From Nocardia fusca NBRC 14340 (GTDB lineage Bacteria > Actinomycetota > Actinomycetes > Mycobacteriales > Mycobacteriaceae): DNA of 64,000 bases. Location: positions 233,163-297,162 of the forward strand of contig NZ_BDCU01000016.1 in the NCBI RefSeq assembly GCF_001618425.1, read 5' to 3'. The number at the start of each line of letters is the position of its first letter. Within the stretch, counting starts at the first letter, position 1. This document shows positions 33,321 to 41,023 of the stretch, piece by piece. Below the pieces are notes generated by a model that worked only from the letters and a program-made list of their open reading frames with translations, ran no database searches and was not told the DNA's origin. The position numbers and the translations under genes were made by a program.

Positions 33321-33848
33321 GTGAACGGCAAACAGAAACGGCCGCTGAACTCCACGGCCGCCTCACTTCTGGGTTTTCTGCACGAGGGGCCGATGTCGGG
33401 CTGGGATCTGGTGACGCTGGCCCAGGACCGCATCGGCGATTTCTGGACCATCACGCAAAGCCAGGTCTACCGGGAACTCGCCACCATGGACTCGGCGGGC
33501 CTGGTCGTCAAGGGCGAGACCGGTGCCCGCGAACGCACTCCGTACCGCATCACCGACGCCGGCCGCGCCGAATTCGCCGAGTGGATCGCGCGCGACCCGA
33601 GCCCGGAGACCATCCGGTTCCCGCTGCTGCTCACCCTGCATTTCGGCGGTCACCTCGAACCGGCGCATCTGGCCTCGATCATCGACAACGCCCGCAAGGT
33701 CCATCAGGAACGACTGGACCGCTACCGCGCCGAGGAAGCGGGCCCGGATCTGTCCCCGCACACCCGGGCGACGCTGGAATTCGGTATCGGATACGAGCGC
33801 GCGGTCCTGGACTGGTTCGACCGACTACCCGAACTGCTCGGTTCCTGA
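33321..33848 (+). CDS. PadR-family transcriptional regulator
   Basis: A 175-residue regulator with an N-terminal winged helix (STAASLLGFLHEGPMSGWDL, WTITQSQVYRELATMDSAGL, TPYRITDAGRAEFAEW) and a C-terminal helical dimerisation domain (LDRYRAEEAGPD, FGIGYERAVLDWFDRLPE) typical of PadR s2. GTG 33321 is chosen because GGAAGGA is six bases upstream; GTG 33306 is another possibility. The palindrome at 33284 suggests autorepression. The effector is unknown. It stands between cobIJ and cobK, on the same strand as cobIJ. Confidence 0.85.
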   Translation: MNGKQKRPLNSTAASLLGFLHEGPMSGWDLVTLAQDRIGDFWTITQSQVYRELATMDSAGLVVKGETGARERTPYRITDAGRAEFAEWIARDPSPETIRFPLLLTLHFGGHLEPAHLASIIDNARKVHQERLDRYRAEEAGPDLSPHTRATLEFGIGYERAVLDWFDRLPELLGS

Positions 33849-33919
33849 ACGCGCAGTACCGATTACGTCGGGCGATTCGGCCGGTTCCGGAATCGCCTGT
33901 CGGCACGACCCCATATCGC

Positions 33920-34693
33920 TCAGTCCTTTCGGCCCGCCCGCCCGCCGGTATCTTCCGCGGACCACTCGGACAGCACCTCTCGTACTTGCTCGACCGTGGC
34001 CACTACGGTGACCCCGGCGGGCACGGGCGGCCGGTCCACGACCACCACCGGAATGCCGGCGGCGCGCGCGGCGGTGAGCTTCGCGGCGGTCGCCGCACCC
34101 CCGCTGTCCTTGGTGACCACGACATCGATTCGGTGCCGGGTCAGCAGTTCCGATTCCTCGGCGACCGTGAAAGGCCCTCGGGCCAAGAGAATTTCGTGCC
34201 GCGGGGGAAGTTCACCCGCGGGCGGGTCGATGGCCCGGATCAGATACCAGGGCCGGGTATGGTCAGCGAAGGCCGCCACCCCCTGACGGCCGATGGTGAG
34301 CAGTATCCGGTCCCCCAGTCCGGCGGCGGTGTCCGCGGCGGCGACCAGATCAGGGACCCGGTACCAGCGATCGCCGGGGCCGGCGGCCCAGCCCGGACGG
34401 CTCAACCGGATCATGGGCAGTCCGAGTCGCGCGGTGGCCCGCGCGGCATTGGCGGTGATCATCTCGGCGAAGGGATGGGTGGCGTCGACGACGAGATCCA
34501 TCCGGTTGTCCGCCAGCCATTCGCGCAGCCCGTCGGCACCGCCGAATCCGCCGATCCGCACTTCGCCCGCGGGCCGGATCGGCTCGGAAACCCGACCGGC
34601 GAGCGAGGACACGATCTCGTGTTCTCGCTCGCCGGTGAGCAGCCGGGCGAGTTCCCGGGCTTCCCCGGTGCCGCCCAGCAGCAGAATTCTCAG
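33920..34693 (-). CDS. cobK: Precorrin-6A reductase CobK
   Basis: A 257-residue NADPH-dependent reductase that converts precorrin-6A to precorrin-6B. Clear family segments are RILLLGGTGEARELARLLTG at the N-terminus (nucleotide site), VSSLAGRVSEPIRPAGEVRI, DATHPFAEMITANAARAT and VVTKDSGG near the C-terminus. No ATG, GTG or TTG fits the N-terminus: the frame reads ACC CTG AGA ATT, and the only plausible start is CTG at 34693, overlapping the TGA of the upstream gene (CTGA). GTG at codon 28 would cut off the nucleotide site. Translation may depend on coupling. Confidence 0.9.
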   Translation of the reverse strand: MRILLLGGTGEARELARLLTGEREHEIVSSLAGRVSEPIRPAGEVRIGGFGGADGLREWLADNRMDLVVDATHPFAEMITANAARATARLGLPMIRLSRPGWAAGPGDRWYRVPDLVAAADTAAGLGDRILLTIGRQGVAAFADHTRPWYLIRAIDPPAGELPPRHEILLARGPFTVAEESELLTRHRIDVVVTKDSGGAATAAKLTAARAAGIPVVVVDRPPVPAGVTVVATVEQVREVLSEWSAEDTGGRAGRKD

Positions 34694-35313
34694 GGTTGGC
34701 CGCTGAAGTAGGCGATGGCCGAATCCAGCAGCGGCGGACCGCCGGCGACCGCGAGGCCGATACCCGCGCCGATGATGGCGCCCGGAATGAGGCCGACACC
34801 GAGGAACAGGAAGCCGATACCCGCGCCGATGGCGGCGCCCACGGCCGCACCCAGCGATGCCCGCTGCAGTTCGCTCATGAACCATTGCTGGGCACCGATG
34901 AACTGCGCCTGTGACGGCGCGCCCGCGACCGGAGTGGCCCGCGGGGTCAGCGTCAGCCGGCTGTTGCCCTCGTCGATGGTGGCGGCGACCGCGACCACCT
35001 GGCCATTGGTGGCCTGGGTGAGCGGGATACTGGTCAGCCGCTCCCCGGCGGCGTTGCTCAGCACCACCGCGTCGTTGGCGGCGTCGAGACTGAACGCACC
35101 GCCGGAAACCGTGGTGACCAGCGACTTTCCGGCTTCGGCCAACGCCAGGGTGTAGTCCACGCCGCGATCGTGACCGGTGACCTCCGGAACCGCGTTCTGC
35201 TGCTGCTCGACAGCGGGCGCCGTCGGAGCGGGCGCCGCGTAGCCCGTGCCCGCGGCGATACCGGTGGCCGCTGCCGCCATGATCGCGGTCGCGGCGAACT
35301 TCTTGTATTTCAC
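34690..35313 (-). CDS. Secreted protein with C-terminal glycine zipper
   Basis: A 207-residue protein with a signal peptide (VKYKKFAATAIMAAAATGIA, then AGTGYA), a beta-rich middle (VDYTLALAEAGKSLVTTVSG, GAFSLDAANDAVVL) and a C-terminal glycine-zipper (AAVGAAIGAGIGFLFLGVGL, IPGAIIGAGIGLAVAGG) that could form a membrane helical pair. Multi-copy proteins of this type occur in Nocardia; function unknown. GTG 35313 has GGGGAG seven bases upstream. It occupies the position where M. tuberculosis has cobM, between cobL and cobK, and its stop overlaps the cobK start. Confidence 0.7.
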   Translation of the reverse strand: MKYKKFAATAIMAAAATGIAAGTGYAAPAPTAPAVEQQQNAVPEVTGHDRGVDYTLALAEAGKSLVTTVSGGAFSLDAANDAVVLSNAAGERLTSIPLTQATNGQVVAVAATIDEGNSRLTLTPRATPVAGAPSQAQFIGAQQWFMSELQRASLGAAVGAAIGAGIGFLFLGVGLIPGAIIGAGIGLAVAGGPPLLDSAIAYFSGQP

Positions 35314-35371
35314 TATCGATCTCCCCGTCACGCGCGAATCCGCGTGACCCGCGCTAGGAACCCCCGTGACC

Positions 35372-36676
35372 TTACTCCCGATGCCCTATTCGTCCATTCG
35401 TGTTGTCACATACGGGAAGTCCCGCCGGCCCAGCACCCTTCACCACCGACCATTGGGTCACCGGCAACTGGGGCCGCCATGTGGTGAAACGCCCCAGCGG
35501 TTCCCCGCGGTAGACCTGGAAGCGGCGCAGACCGCCGCCGTGCGCGGCGGACCAGTCCAGCAGCAGCGCCTCCGATTCCGCGGTGACCGCGTTCGCCACC
35601 AGCCGCCCGCCGGCGGGCAATCGAGACCAGCAGTGCTCGAACAGCGCGGGCGTGGTGAGTCCGCCACCGAGGAAGATCGCGTCGGGATCGCCGGCCACCG
35701 CATCCCCGGCGAGTTCGGCCACCGCCTCGCCGCGCACCTCGATACCGGGTACGCCGAGCGCGACGGCATTGGCGGCGATCTGCGCCCGGCGCCGCGCCAG
35801 GATCTCGAACGTGACCGCCCGGCAGGCGGGATCGGTACGGCACCATTCGATGGCGATACTGCCCGAACCGCCACCGATATCCCACAGCGTCTCCCCAGGT
35901 GCGGGAGCCAGCGCCGCCAGGGTGAGCGCCCGGATCTCGGTCTTGGTGAGCTGCCCGTCCCCGCCGTAGGCGTCGTCGGGCAGGCCGGGCAGCCGGGTGA
36001 GGCGGGGGCGCCCGGGTTCGCCCGCCGCGGTGACGGCGACGATATTGAGAGGGTCGCCCGCGGGCTCCCGCCAGGTGGCGGCGGTCCCGGACACCAGGCG
36101 TTCGGCGGGCCCGCCCAGCTGCTCCAGCACGGTCAGCGCGGAGGGGCCGAACCCGTTGCACCGCAGCAACTCCGCGATCCGCGCCGGGGTACCGGCGTCG
36201 GCGCTGAGTACGAGGAGCCGCCGCCCGTGGGCCAGTTCGGGCAGCAACCGCTCCAGCGGCCGGCCGACCGTGCTGACGATCCCCACCTCGGCCACCGGCC
36301 AGCCCAGCCGGGCACACGCCAGCGAGACCGCCGACGGTTGCGGAAACACCCGCAGCGCGCCGGGCCCGAGCAGCCGGGCGAGGGTGACACCGATCCCGTA
36401 GAACATGGGATCGCCGCTGGCGAGAACCCCGAGCCGGGTTTCCCGATGCTCGGCCAGCAGCCCGGGCAGCGCGGGGACCAGCGGTGCCGGCCACGGTTCC
36501 CGCCGCGCGCTCACCTCGGCGGGGAGCAACGCCAGCTGGCGCGCCGAACCGAACAGCACCGCGCAGTCGCGCAGGGCCTGCCGGGACCGGTCGGGTAGCC
36601 CCGCCCAGCCGTCGGCGCCGATACCCACCACCGGAATCGGGGGCCCCGCCCAGGAGAGCGCGGGGTCGGCGGTCAC
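35372..36676 (-). CDS. cobL: Precorrin-6Y C5,15-methyltransferase (decarboxylating) CobL
   Basis: A 434-residue bifunctional enzyme. The N-terminal half is a tetrapyrrole methylase (PPIPVVGIGADGWAGL, VLASGDPMFYGIGVTLARLL). The C-terminal half is a CbiT-like SAM enzyme (TLWDIGGGSGSIAIEW, DAIFLGGGLTTPALFEH). It methylates C-5 and C-15 and removes the C-12 acetate carboxyl of precorrin-6B, giving precorrin-8x. GTG 36676 overlaps the stop of the upstream SDR (GTGA at 36673), indicating coupled translation. Confidence 0.95.
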   Translation of the reverse strand: MTADPALSWAGPPIPVVGIGADGWAGLPDRSRQALRDCAVLFGSARQLALLPAEVSARREPWPAPLVPALPGLLAEHRETRLGVLASGDPMFYGIGVTLARLLGPGALRVFPQPSAVSLACARLGWPVAEVGIVSTVGRPLERLLPELAHGRRLLVLSADAGTPARIAELLRCNGFGPSALTVLEQLGGPAERLVSGTAATWREPAGDPLNIVAVTAAGEPGRPRLTRLPGLPDDAYGGDGQLTKTEIRALTLAALAPAPGETLWDIGGGSGSIAIEWCRTDPACRAVTFEILARRRAQIAANAVALGVPGIEVRGEAVAELAGDAVAGDPDAIFLGGGLTTPALFEHCWSRLPAGGRLVANAVTAESEALLLDWSAAHGGGLRRFQVYRGEPLGRFTTWRPQLPVTQWSVVKGAGPAGLPVCDNTNGRIGHRE

Positions 36677-37437
36677 CGGGGCAGCCGCCGCCAGACGGCC
36701 TGCGGCAGCAGGCGCATCCCGAAGAACACCGGGCGCAGGATTCCCGGAATCCACACGCGCGCCGAGCGGCGGCTCAGCGCGGTCACCACCGCGGCGGCGA
36801 CCTGGTCCGGCGTGCTGGAGAACGGCGCCGGGCTCATTCCCTCGGTCATCTTGCCCACCACGAAGCCCGGCCGCGCCAGCAACAACTGCACCCCGCTCCC
36901 GTGCAGCGCGTCGGCCAGGCCGGAGGCGAATCCGTCCAAGCCCGCTTTGGCGGATCCGTAGACATAGTTCGCACGCCGCACCCGGACCCCGGCCACCGAA
37001 CCGAACACGACCAGCTGACCGCTGCCGCGGGCCCGCATCTCGTTGGCCAGGACGGTCAGCACACTGATCTGGGCGGTGTAGTCGGTGTGCACCACCGCCA
37101 GCGCGTGGGCGGGGTCGGCCTCGGCGCGGGACTGATCGCCCAGTACCCCGAAGGCCAATACCGCGACCCCGATCGGCCCGTAGTCGGCGGCGATCTTGCC
37201 GAGCAGGGCGGGATGGCTCGCGGTGTCGTCGGCGTCGAACTCCACCGGATGCACCGCGGTCGCGCCGGCGGCGGTGAGCGCCGCGGTCTCGGCGTCCAGA
37301 TCCTCACAGCGCCGGGCGGCCAGTACCACCGCCCGCCCGGGCGCGAGCCGCAGCGCCACCTGCAGACCGATCTCACTGCGTCCACCCAGCACCAGCACCG
37401 TGCCCGGGTCGATCCCTCGTGTTCGACGCACAACCAT
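36673..37437 (-). CDS. SDR-family protein (Rv2073c-like)
   Basis: A 254-residue SDR with the nucleotide motif LVLGGRSEIGLQVALRLA, an NNAG-like substitution (LAFGVLGD), a Ser region VVFGSVAGVR and YVYGSAK. It keeps the family fold but with the G-G-R-S-E-I-G glycine motif typical of the DprE2-like/Rv2073c type. It is coupled to cobL by the GTGA overlap and is divergent from the biliverdin-reductase-like gene, the same arrangement as Rv2072c-Rv2074. Substrate unknown; a cobalamin role is possible only by association. Confidence 0.85.
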   Translation of the reverse strand: MVVRRTRGIDPGTVLVLGGRSEIGLQVALRLAPGRAVVLAARRCEDLDAETAALTAAGATAVHPVEFDADDTASHPALLGKIAADYGPIGVAVLAFGVLGDQSRAEADPAHALAVVHTDYTAQISVLTVLANEMRARGSGQLVVFGSVAGVRVRRANYVYGSAKAGLDGFASGLADALHGSGVQLLLARPGFVVGKMTEGMSPAPFSSTPDQVAAAVVTALSRRSARVWIPGILRPVFFGMRLLPQAVWRRLPR

Positions 37438-37521
37438 GCGCTCAGTCTGTCATCCGCACGCGGCGGTGTGCGGAACCGGGAGACGTGCCGGGGGCGCGCG
37501 GCGACCCGCTACGGTCGATCC

Positions 37522-37926
37522 ATGACGCTGCGTACTGCCGAATTGTCCCCGGCGGCCGTCGAGTTCCTCACCGAACGGCATCTGGCGACCCTCACGACTC
37601 TGCGGGCCGACGGCACCCCGCACATGGTGCCGGTGGGCTTCACCTGGGACCCCGACGCCGGGCTGGCCCGGATCATCACCGACGGCGCTTCGGTGAAGGC
37701 CCGTAATGTGCGCCGATCGGGTTATGCCGCCGTCGGCCAGGTGGATGGTGCGCGCTGGCTGACCCTGGAGGGTCCGGCGGTCGTCCTCGACGATCCGGCC
37801 GCGGTCCGCGAAGCCGAACGGCGCTACGCCGAGCGCTACCGGGTGCCGCGGGAGAACCCGACCCGGGTGGTGCTGGCCATCGAGGTCCAGCGGGTGCTGT
37901 GCGGGGTCCGGTTGCGCGAGGCCTGA
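37522..37926 (+). CDS. F420-dependent biliverdin reductase-like protein (Rv2074 orthologue)
   Basis: A 134-residue split-barrel protein of the Rv2074 group, which in M. tuberculosis reduces biliverdin-IXalpha with F420H2. The pattern is AVEFLTERHLATLTTLRADG, then TPHMVPVGFTWDPDAG, SVKARNVRRSGYAAVGQVDG and RWLTLEGPAVVLDD, with the expected length. Its position next to the cobL-SDR pair supports orthology. The product acts in the cytoplasm, with a proposed antioxidant role. The stop lies 12 bases from the convergent pepQ stop. Confidence 0.85.
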   Translation: MTLRTAELSPAAVEFLTERHLATLTTLRADGTPHMVPVGFTWDPDAGLARIITDGASVKARNVRRSGYAAVGQVDGARWLTLEGPAVVLDDPAAVREAERRYAERYRVPRENPTRVVLAIEVQRVLCGVRLREA

Positions 37927-37938
37927 ACGCCGGGCCGG

Positions 37939-39078
37939 CTATCTGTCGGCCGGCAGGACGGTCAGTCCGTGCGGGCGCTCGTTCATCGCCACACAGCCGT
38001 CCTCGGTGACGACGACGATGTCCTCGATCCGGGCACCCCATTCGCCCGGGAAGTAGATCCCCGGTTCGATACTGAACGCCATTCCCGGCCGCAGTTCCAG
38101 ATCGTTGCCCGCGACGATATAGGGCTCCTCGTGCACCGACAGGCCGATACCGTGCCCGGTCCGGTGGACGAACGCGGGTCCGAACCCGGCGGCTTCCAGC
38201 GGTTCGCGGGCGGCCGCGTCCACGGCTTCGGCGCGGACACCGGGCCGCACGGCGGCCACGGCGGCGGCCTGGGCGCGTTCCAGTTCGGCGCAGCGCGCGG
38301 CGATCTCCGGATCGGGTTCGCCCAGCACATAGGTCCGGGTGGAATCGGAGTAGTAACCGGGCTCCACCGGGCCGCCGATATCGATCACCACCACGTCACC
38401 GGCCTCGATCCGCCGCTCCGACACCTCGTGGTGCGGGTTGGCGCCGTTGGGCCCGCTGCCCACGATCACGAAGGCGGCCTCGGTATGGCCCTCGGCCACG
38501 ATGGCGTCGCTGATGTCCTTGCCGACCTCGGCTTCGGTCCGCCCGACCCGCAGGAACTCCCCCATCCGGGCGTGCACCCGGTCGATGGCCGCGCCCGCCC
38601 GGCGCAGCGCCGCGATCTCGGCGTCGTCCTTGATCATGCGCAATTCGCGCAGTACCGGGGTCGCCGAGACCGGAAGCCCGCTGAAACTGTGTGCCAGCGG
38701 CAGTAGATGCAGCGCGGGCATGGAATCGGCCACCGCGACGCGGGAGCCGATGTGCAGCGCCGACCGGACCAGCTGATACGGATCCACCCCGTCCACCCAG
38801 TCCAGGACCCGCAGGCCGAGTTCGTCGACCGCGGACTCCTGCAGTCCCGCCACCTCCAGTTTCGGGATCACCACCGAGGGTGTGGCCTTGTCGGAGGTGA
38901 TCACCAGACAGGTCAGCCGTTCGAACGACTGGGCCGCCGATCCGATGAGGTACCGCAGGTCCGGGCCGGGGGTGATGAGCAGGGCGTCGAGATGGGCGTC
39001 GCGGATCAACTGGACCGCCCGCTCCACTCGCTGCCCGTAGACCTCCGCCGCGAACCGTGACTCCGTGTGCGCGCTCAT
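37939..39078 (-). CDS. pepQ: Xaa-Pro dipeptidase/aminopeptidase, PepQ type
   Basis: A 379-residue M24 metallopeptidase. The N-terminal creatinase-like domain (DAHLDALLITPGPDLRYLIG) leads to the pita-bread domain with the metal ligands: D and D in VVIDIGGPVEPGYYSDSTRT, H in HRTGHGIGLSVHEEPY, E in FSIEPGIYF and E in ARIEDIVVVTEDG. It cleaves X-Pro bonds in the cytoplasm. ATG 39078 is the better of two starts (39078, 39099). It is divergent from the exonuclease gene, matching Rv2089c/Rv2090. Confidence 0.9.
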   Translation of the reverse strand: MSAHTESRFAAEVYGQRVERAVQLIRDAHLDALLITPGPDLRYLIGSAAQSFERLTCLVITSDKATPSVVIPKLEVAGLQESAVDELGLRVLDWVDGVDPYQLVRSALHIGSRVAVADSMPALHLLPLAHSFSGLPVSATPVLRELRMIKDDAEIAALRRAGAAIDRVHARMGEFLRVGRTEAEVGKDISDAIVAEGHTEAAFVIVGSGPNGANPHHEVSERRIEAGDVVVIDIGGPVEPGYYSDSTRTYVLGEPDPEIAARCAELERAQAAAVAAVRPGVRAEAVDAAAREPLEAAGFGPAFVHRTGHGIGLSVHEEPYIVAGNDLELRPGMAFSIEPGIYFPGEWGARIEDIVVVTEDGCVAMNERPHGLTVLPADR

Positions 39079-39149
39079 GACCTCGAACCTACCTCGCACC
39101 CGGGGGGCGGCACATCGGATACGTCGGTGGGTCCTTGTAGATTCACCGG

Positions 39150-40118
39150 GTGACTACGACCGAATCCACGCCGCGTCCCCTGCTGCTGCTGGACGGCGCG
39201 AGTCTGTGGTTCCGGGCCTTCTACGCGATCCCGGACAAGATCACCGCGTCCGACGGCCGGTCGGTGAACGCCCTGCGCGGGTTCACCGATATGGTCGCCT
39301 CCCTCGTCACCAGGCATCGCCCCGCCCGGCTCGTGGTGTGCCTGGACCTGGACTGGCGGCCGAAGTTCAGAGTGGATCTGGTACCCACCTACAAGGCCCA
39401 TCGTCTCGATACCTCCGCCACGGCCGCACCGGGCGCCGAGGAGGTACCGGACCGGCTGACTCCGCAGGTCGACATGATCCTCGAGGTGCTGGCCGCCGCC
39501 GGTATCGCCACGGGCGGCGCGGAGGGCCTGGAAGCAGACGATGTCCTGGGCACCCTGGCCTCCACCGAGCTCACCGACCCGGTGATCGTGGTCAGCGGCG
39601 ACCGGGATCTGCTGCAACTGGTCCGCGATACCCCCGAACCGCCGGTACGGGTGCTGTACGCGGGCCGCGGGCTGGCCAAGGCCGAATTGTTCGGGCCGGT
39701 GGAGGTCGCGGCGAAATACGGCGTCCCGGAGCGGAACGCGGGCCCGGCCTACGCGGATATGGCGACGCTGCGCGGGGATTCGTCGGACGGGCTCCCGGGC
39801 GCCGCGGGGATCGGCGAGAAGACCGCCGCCACCCTGATCAGCAGGTTCGGGTCGCTCGAGGCGCTGCGGGCGGCGGTCGACGATCCCGCGGCCGACCTGG
39901 CCCAGGGTATCCGGACCAAATTGCGCACGGCCGCCGACTATCTGGACGCGGCGGCGCCGGTGGTGCGGGTGGTGCGTGACGCCGATGTGATCCTGTCCCG
40001 GCCCGACACCTTGCACCCCATGCCGGCCGATACCGACGCGCTGCGGGAACTCGCCCGCGCCTACAACGCGGAGAGTCCGGTCGAGCGGTTGATCACCGCG
40101 CTGGCGAACTGCGCCTGA
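39150..40118 (+). CDS. 5'-3' exonuclease (FEN/PolA-type nuclease domain)
   Basis: A 322-residue protein like the N-terminal nuclease of DNA polymerase I. Metal-site acidic residues are in [52 protein letters not shown], and the helix-hairpin-helix region [21 protein letters not shown]. The protein is a stand-alone nuclease, as Rv2090 is, and would remove flaps or RNA primers in replication and repair. The GTG start is used. A bidirectional hairpin separates it from the next, convergent gene. Confidence 0.9.
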   Translation: MTTTESTPRPLLLLDGASLWFRAFYAIPDKITASDGRSVNALRGFTDMVASLVTRHRPARLVVCLDLDWRPKFRVDLVPTYKAHRLDTSATAAPGAEEVPDRLTPQVDMILEVLAAAGIATGGAEGLEADDVLGTLASTELTDPVIVVSGDRDLLQLVRDTPEPPVRVLYAGRGLAKAELFGPVEVAAKYGVPERNAGPAYADMATLRGDSSDGLPGAAGIGEKTAATLISRFGSLEALRAAVDDPAADLAQGIRTKLRTAADYLDAAAPVVRVVRDADVILSRPDTLHPMPADTDALRELARAYNAESPVERLITALANCA

Positions 40119-40136
40119 CCGGGCCGCGACAGCGAA

Positions 40137-40166
40137 AACCCGCCGGAGGGCAGCGTCCGGCGGGTT
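40137..40166. terminator. Bidirectional hairpin between the exonuclease and DUF4333 genes
   Basis: AACCCGCCGGA (40137-40147) and TCCGGCGGGTT (40156-40166) form an 11-bp stem with an 8-nt loop. In the minus direction it is followed by four Ts, so it may serve the DUF4333 gene best. Confidence 0.65.
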
Positions 40167-40181
40167 CGTCCGGCGAGAAGA

Positions 40182-40946
40182 TCAGCTCGGGCGGCCGACT
40201 TCGTAGGTGCCGTCGTCCTTGGTGATCTTGATATTGACCTTCTTGGCCTCGCCACCGACCTTCAGATCGCAGGTGAACGTGGCGTCCACCGCGACCTCTT
40301 GGCCCGCGGGGCACTGGACATCCTTGACGTCGTCGATTCCGTAGGAATCCGCGAGGACTTTCGCCACGCCCGTCTGCACGGCGGCCTGATCCAGCTGGTC
40401 CTTGGCAGTAAGGGTCAGGATGCCGACGACCGCGCCGACGACGAGCACCACCGCCAGCACCGCCACCCCGATGATGAGTCCGGTTTTCTTACCACCGCCC
40501 GACGGCTGCTGCTGACCGGCCCACTGCTGCTGATTCGGCTGCCCCCACTGCTGCTGCGGCTGCTGCCCCCACTGCTGCTGATTCGGGTCACTCCACTGCG
40601 GCTGCTGCTGATTCGGGTCGCCCCACTGCTGCTGGGGCTGCTGCCCCCACTGCTGCTGATTGGGATCGTTCCACTGCTGCGGCTGGGGCTGCTGCGGTTG
40701 CGGTTGCGGCTGGCTCCACTGCTGCTGCGACGGCGGGGCGGGCTGCCACTGCTGACCACCCTGATCGCCGCCCCACTGCTGGGTGGGCTGCGCCTGCTGC
40801 GGGTCGGGTACCGAAGGCTGCGCGGGCGGCTGGTTCCCCCACTGCGGCGCCGCGCCGGGCGGCTGCTGCCCACCCCAGACCTGGGTGGGATCGTTACGTC
40901 CCTCCCCGGTGCCCGGGGCGTCGTTCGGTCCGTACGGCCCGCTCAT
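40182..40946 (-). CDS. Membrane-anchored Gln/Pro-rich DUF4333 protein (Rv2091c position)
   Basis: A 254-residue protein in three parts: a Gln/Pro/Trp-rich N-terminal half (about residues 1-165) of imperfect repeats such as DPNQQQWGQQP; one transmembrane helix (KKTGLIIGVAVLAVVLVVGA); and a C-terminal extracellular DUF4333 domain (DDVKDVQCPAGQEVAVDATF, then TCDLKVGG with two Cys likely disulfide-bonded). ATG 40946 follows GGAGG. The N-terminus faces the cytoplasm. Such low-complexity arms occur in mycobacterial membrane proteins at the same locus. Function unknown. Confidence 0.85.
   Translation of the reverse strand: MSGPYGPNDAPGTGEGRNDPTQVWGGQQPPGAAPQWGNQPPAQPSVPDPQQAQPTQQWGGDQGGQQWQPAPPSQQQWSQPQPQPQQPQPQQWNDPNQQQWGQQPQQQWGDPNQQQPQWSDPNQQQWGQQPQQQWGQPNQQQWAGQQQPSGGGKKTGLIIGVAVLAVVLVVGAVVGILTLTAKDQLDQAAVQTGVAKVLADSYGIDDVKDVQCPAGQEVAVDATFTCDLKVGGEAKKVNIKITKDDGTYEVGRPS
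40502..40800. repeat. Coding low-complexity repeat (Q-rich) within the DUF4333 gene
   Basis: Imperfect tandem units of about 21-33 bases on the minus strand encode QQQWGQQP, DPNQQQW and QPQPQQP-type repeats. All units are multiples of three, so copy number could vary without breaking the frame. Confidence 0.7.
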
Positions 40947-41023
40947 CTGGTTGCCTCCACTCGCATTGTCCAACACACGGTAGCCCCCCGCGTGCGGTTG
41001 AAATCAAATCACAATCGATGGTC

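Noticed and set aside
31102..33366. A 754-codon minus-strand frame antisense to cobH and cobIJ
   Set aside because: Entirely antisense to well-supported cob genes and compositionally biased.
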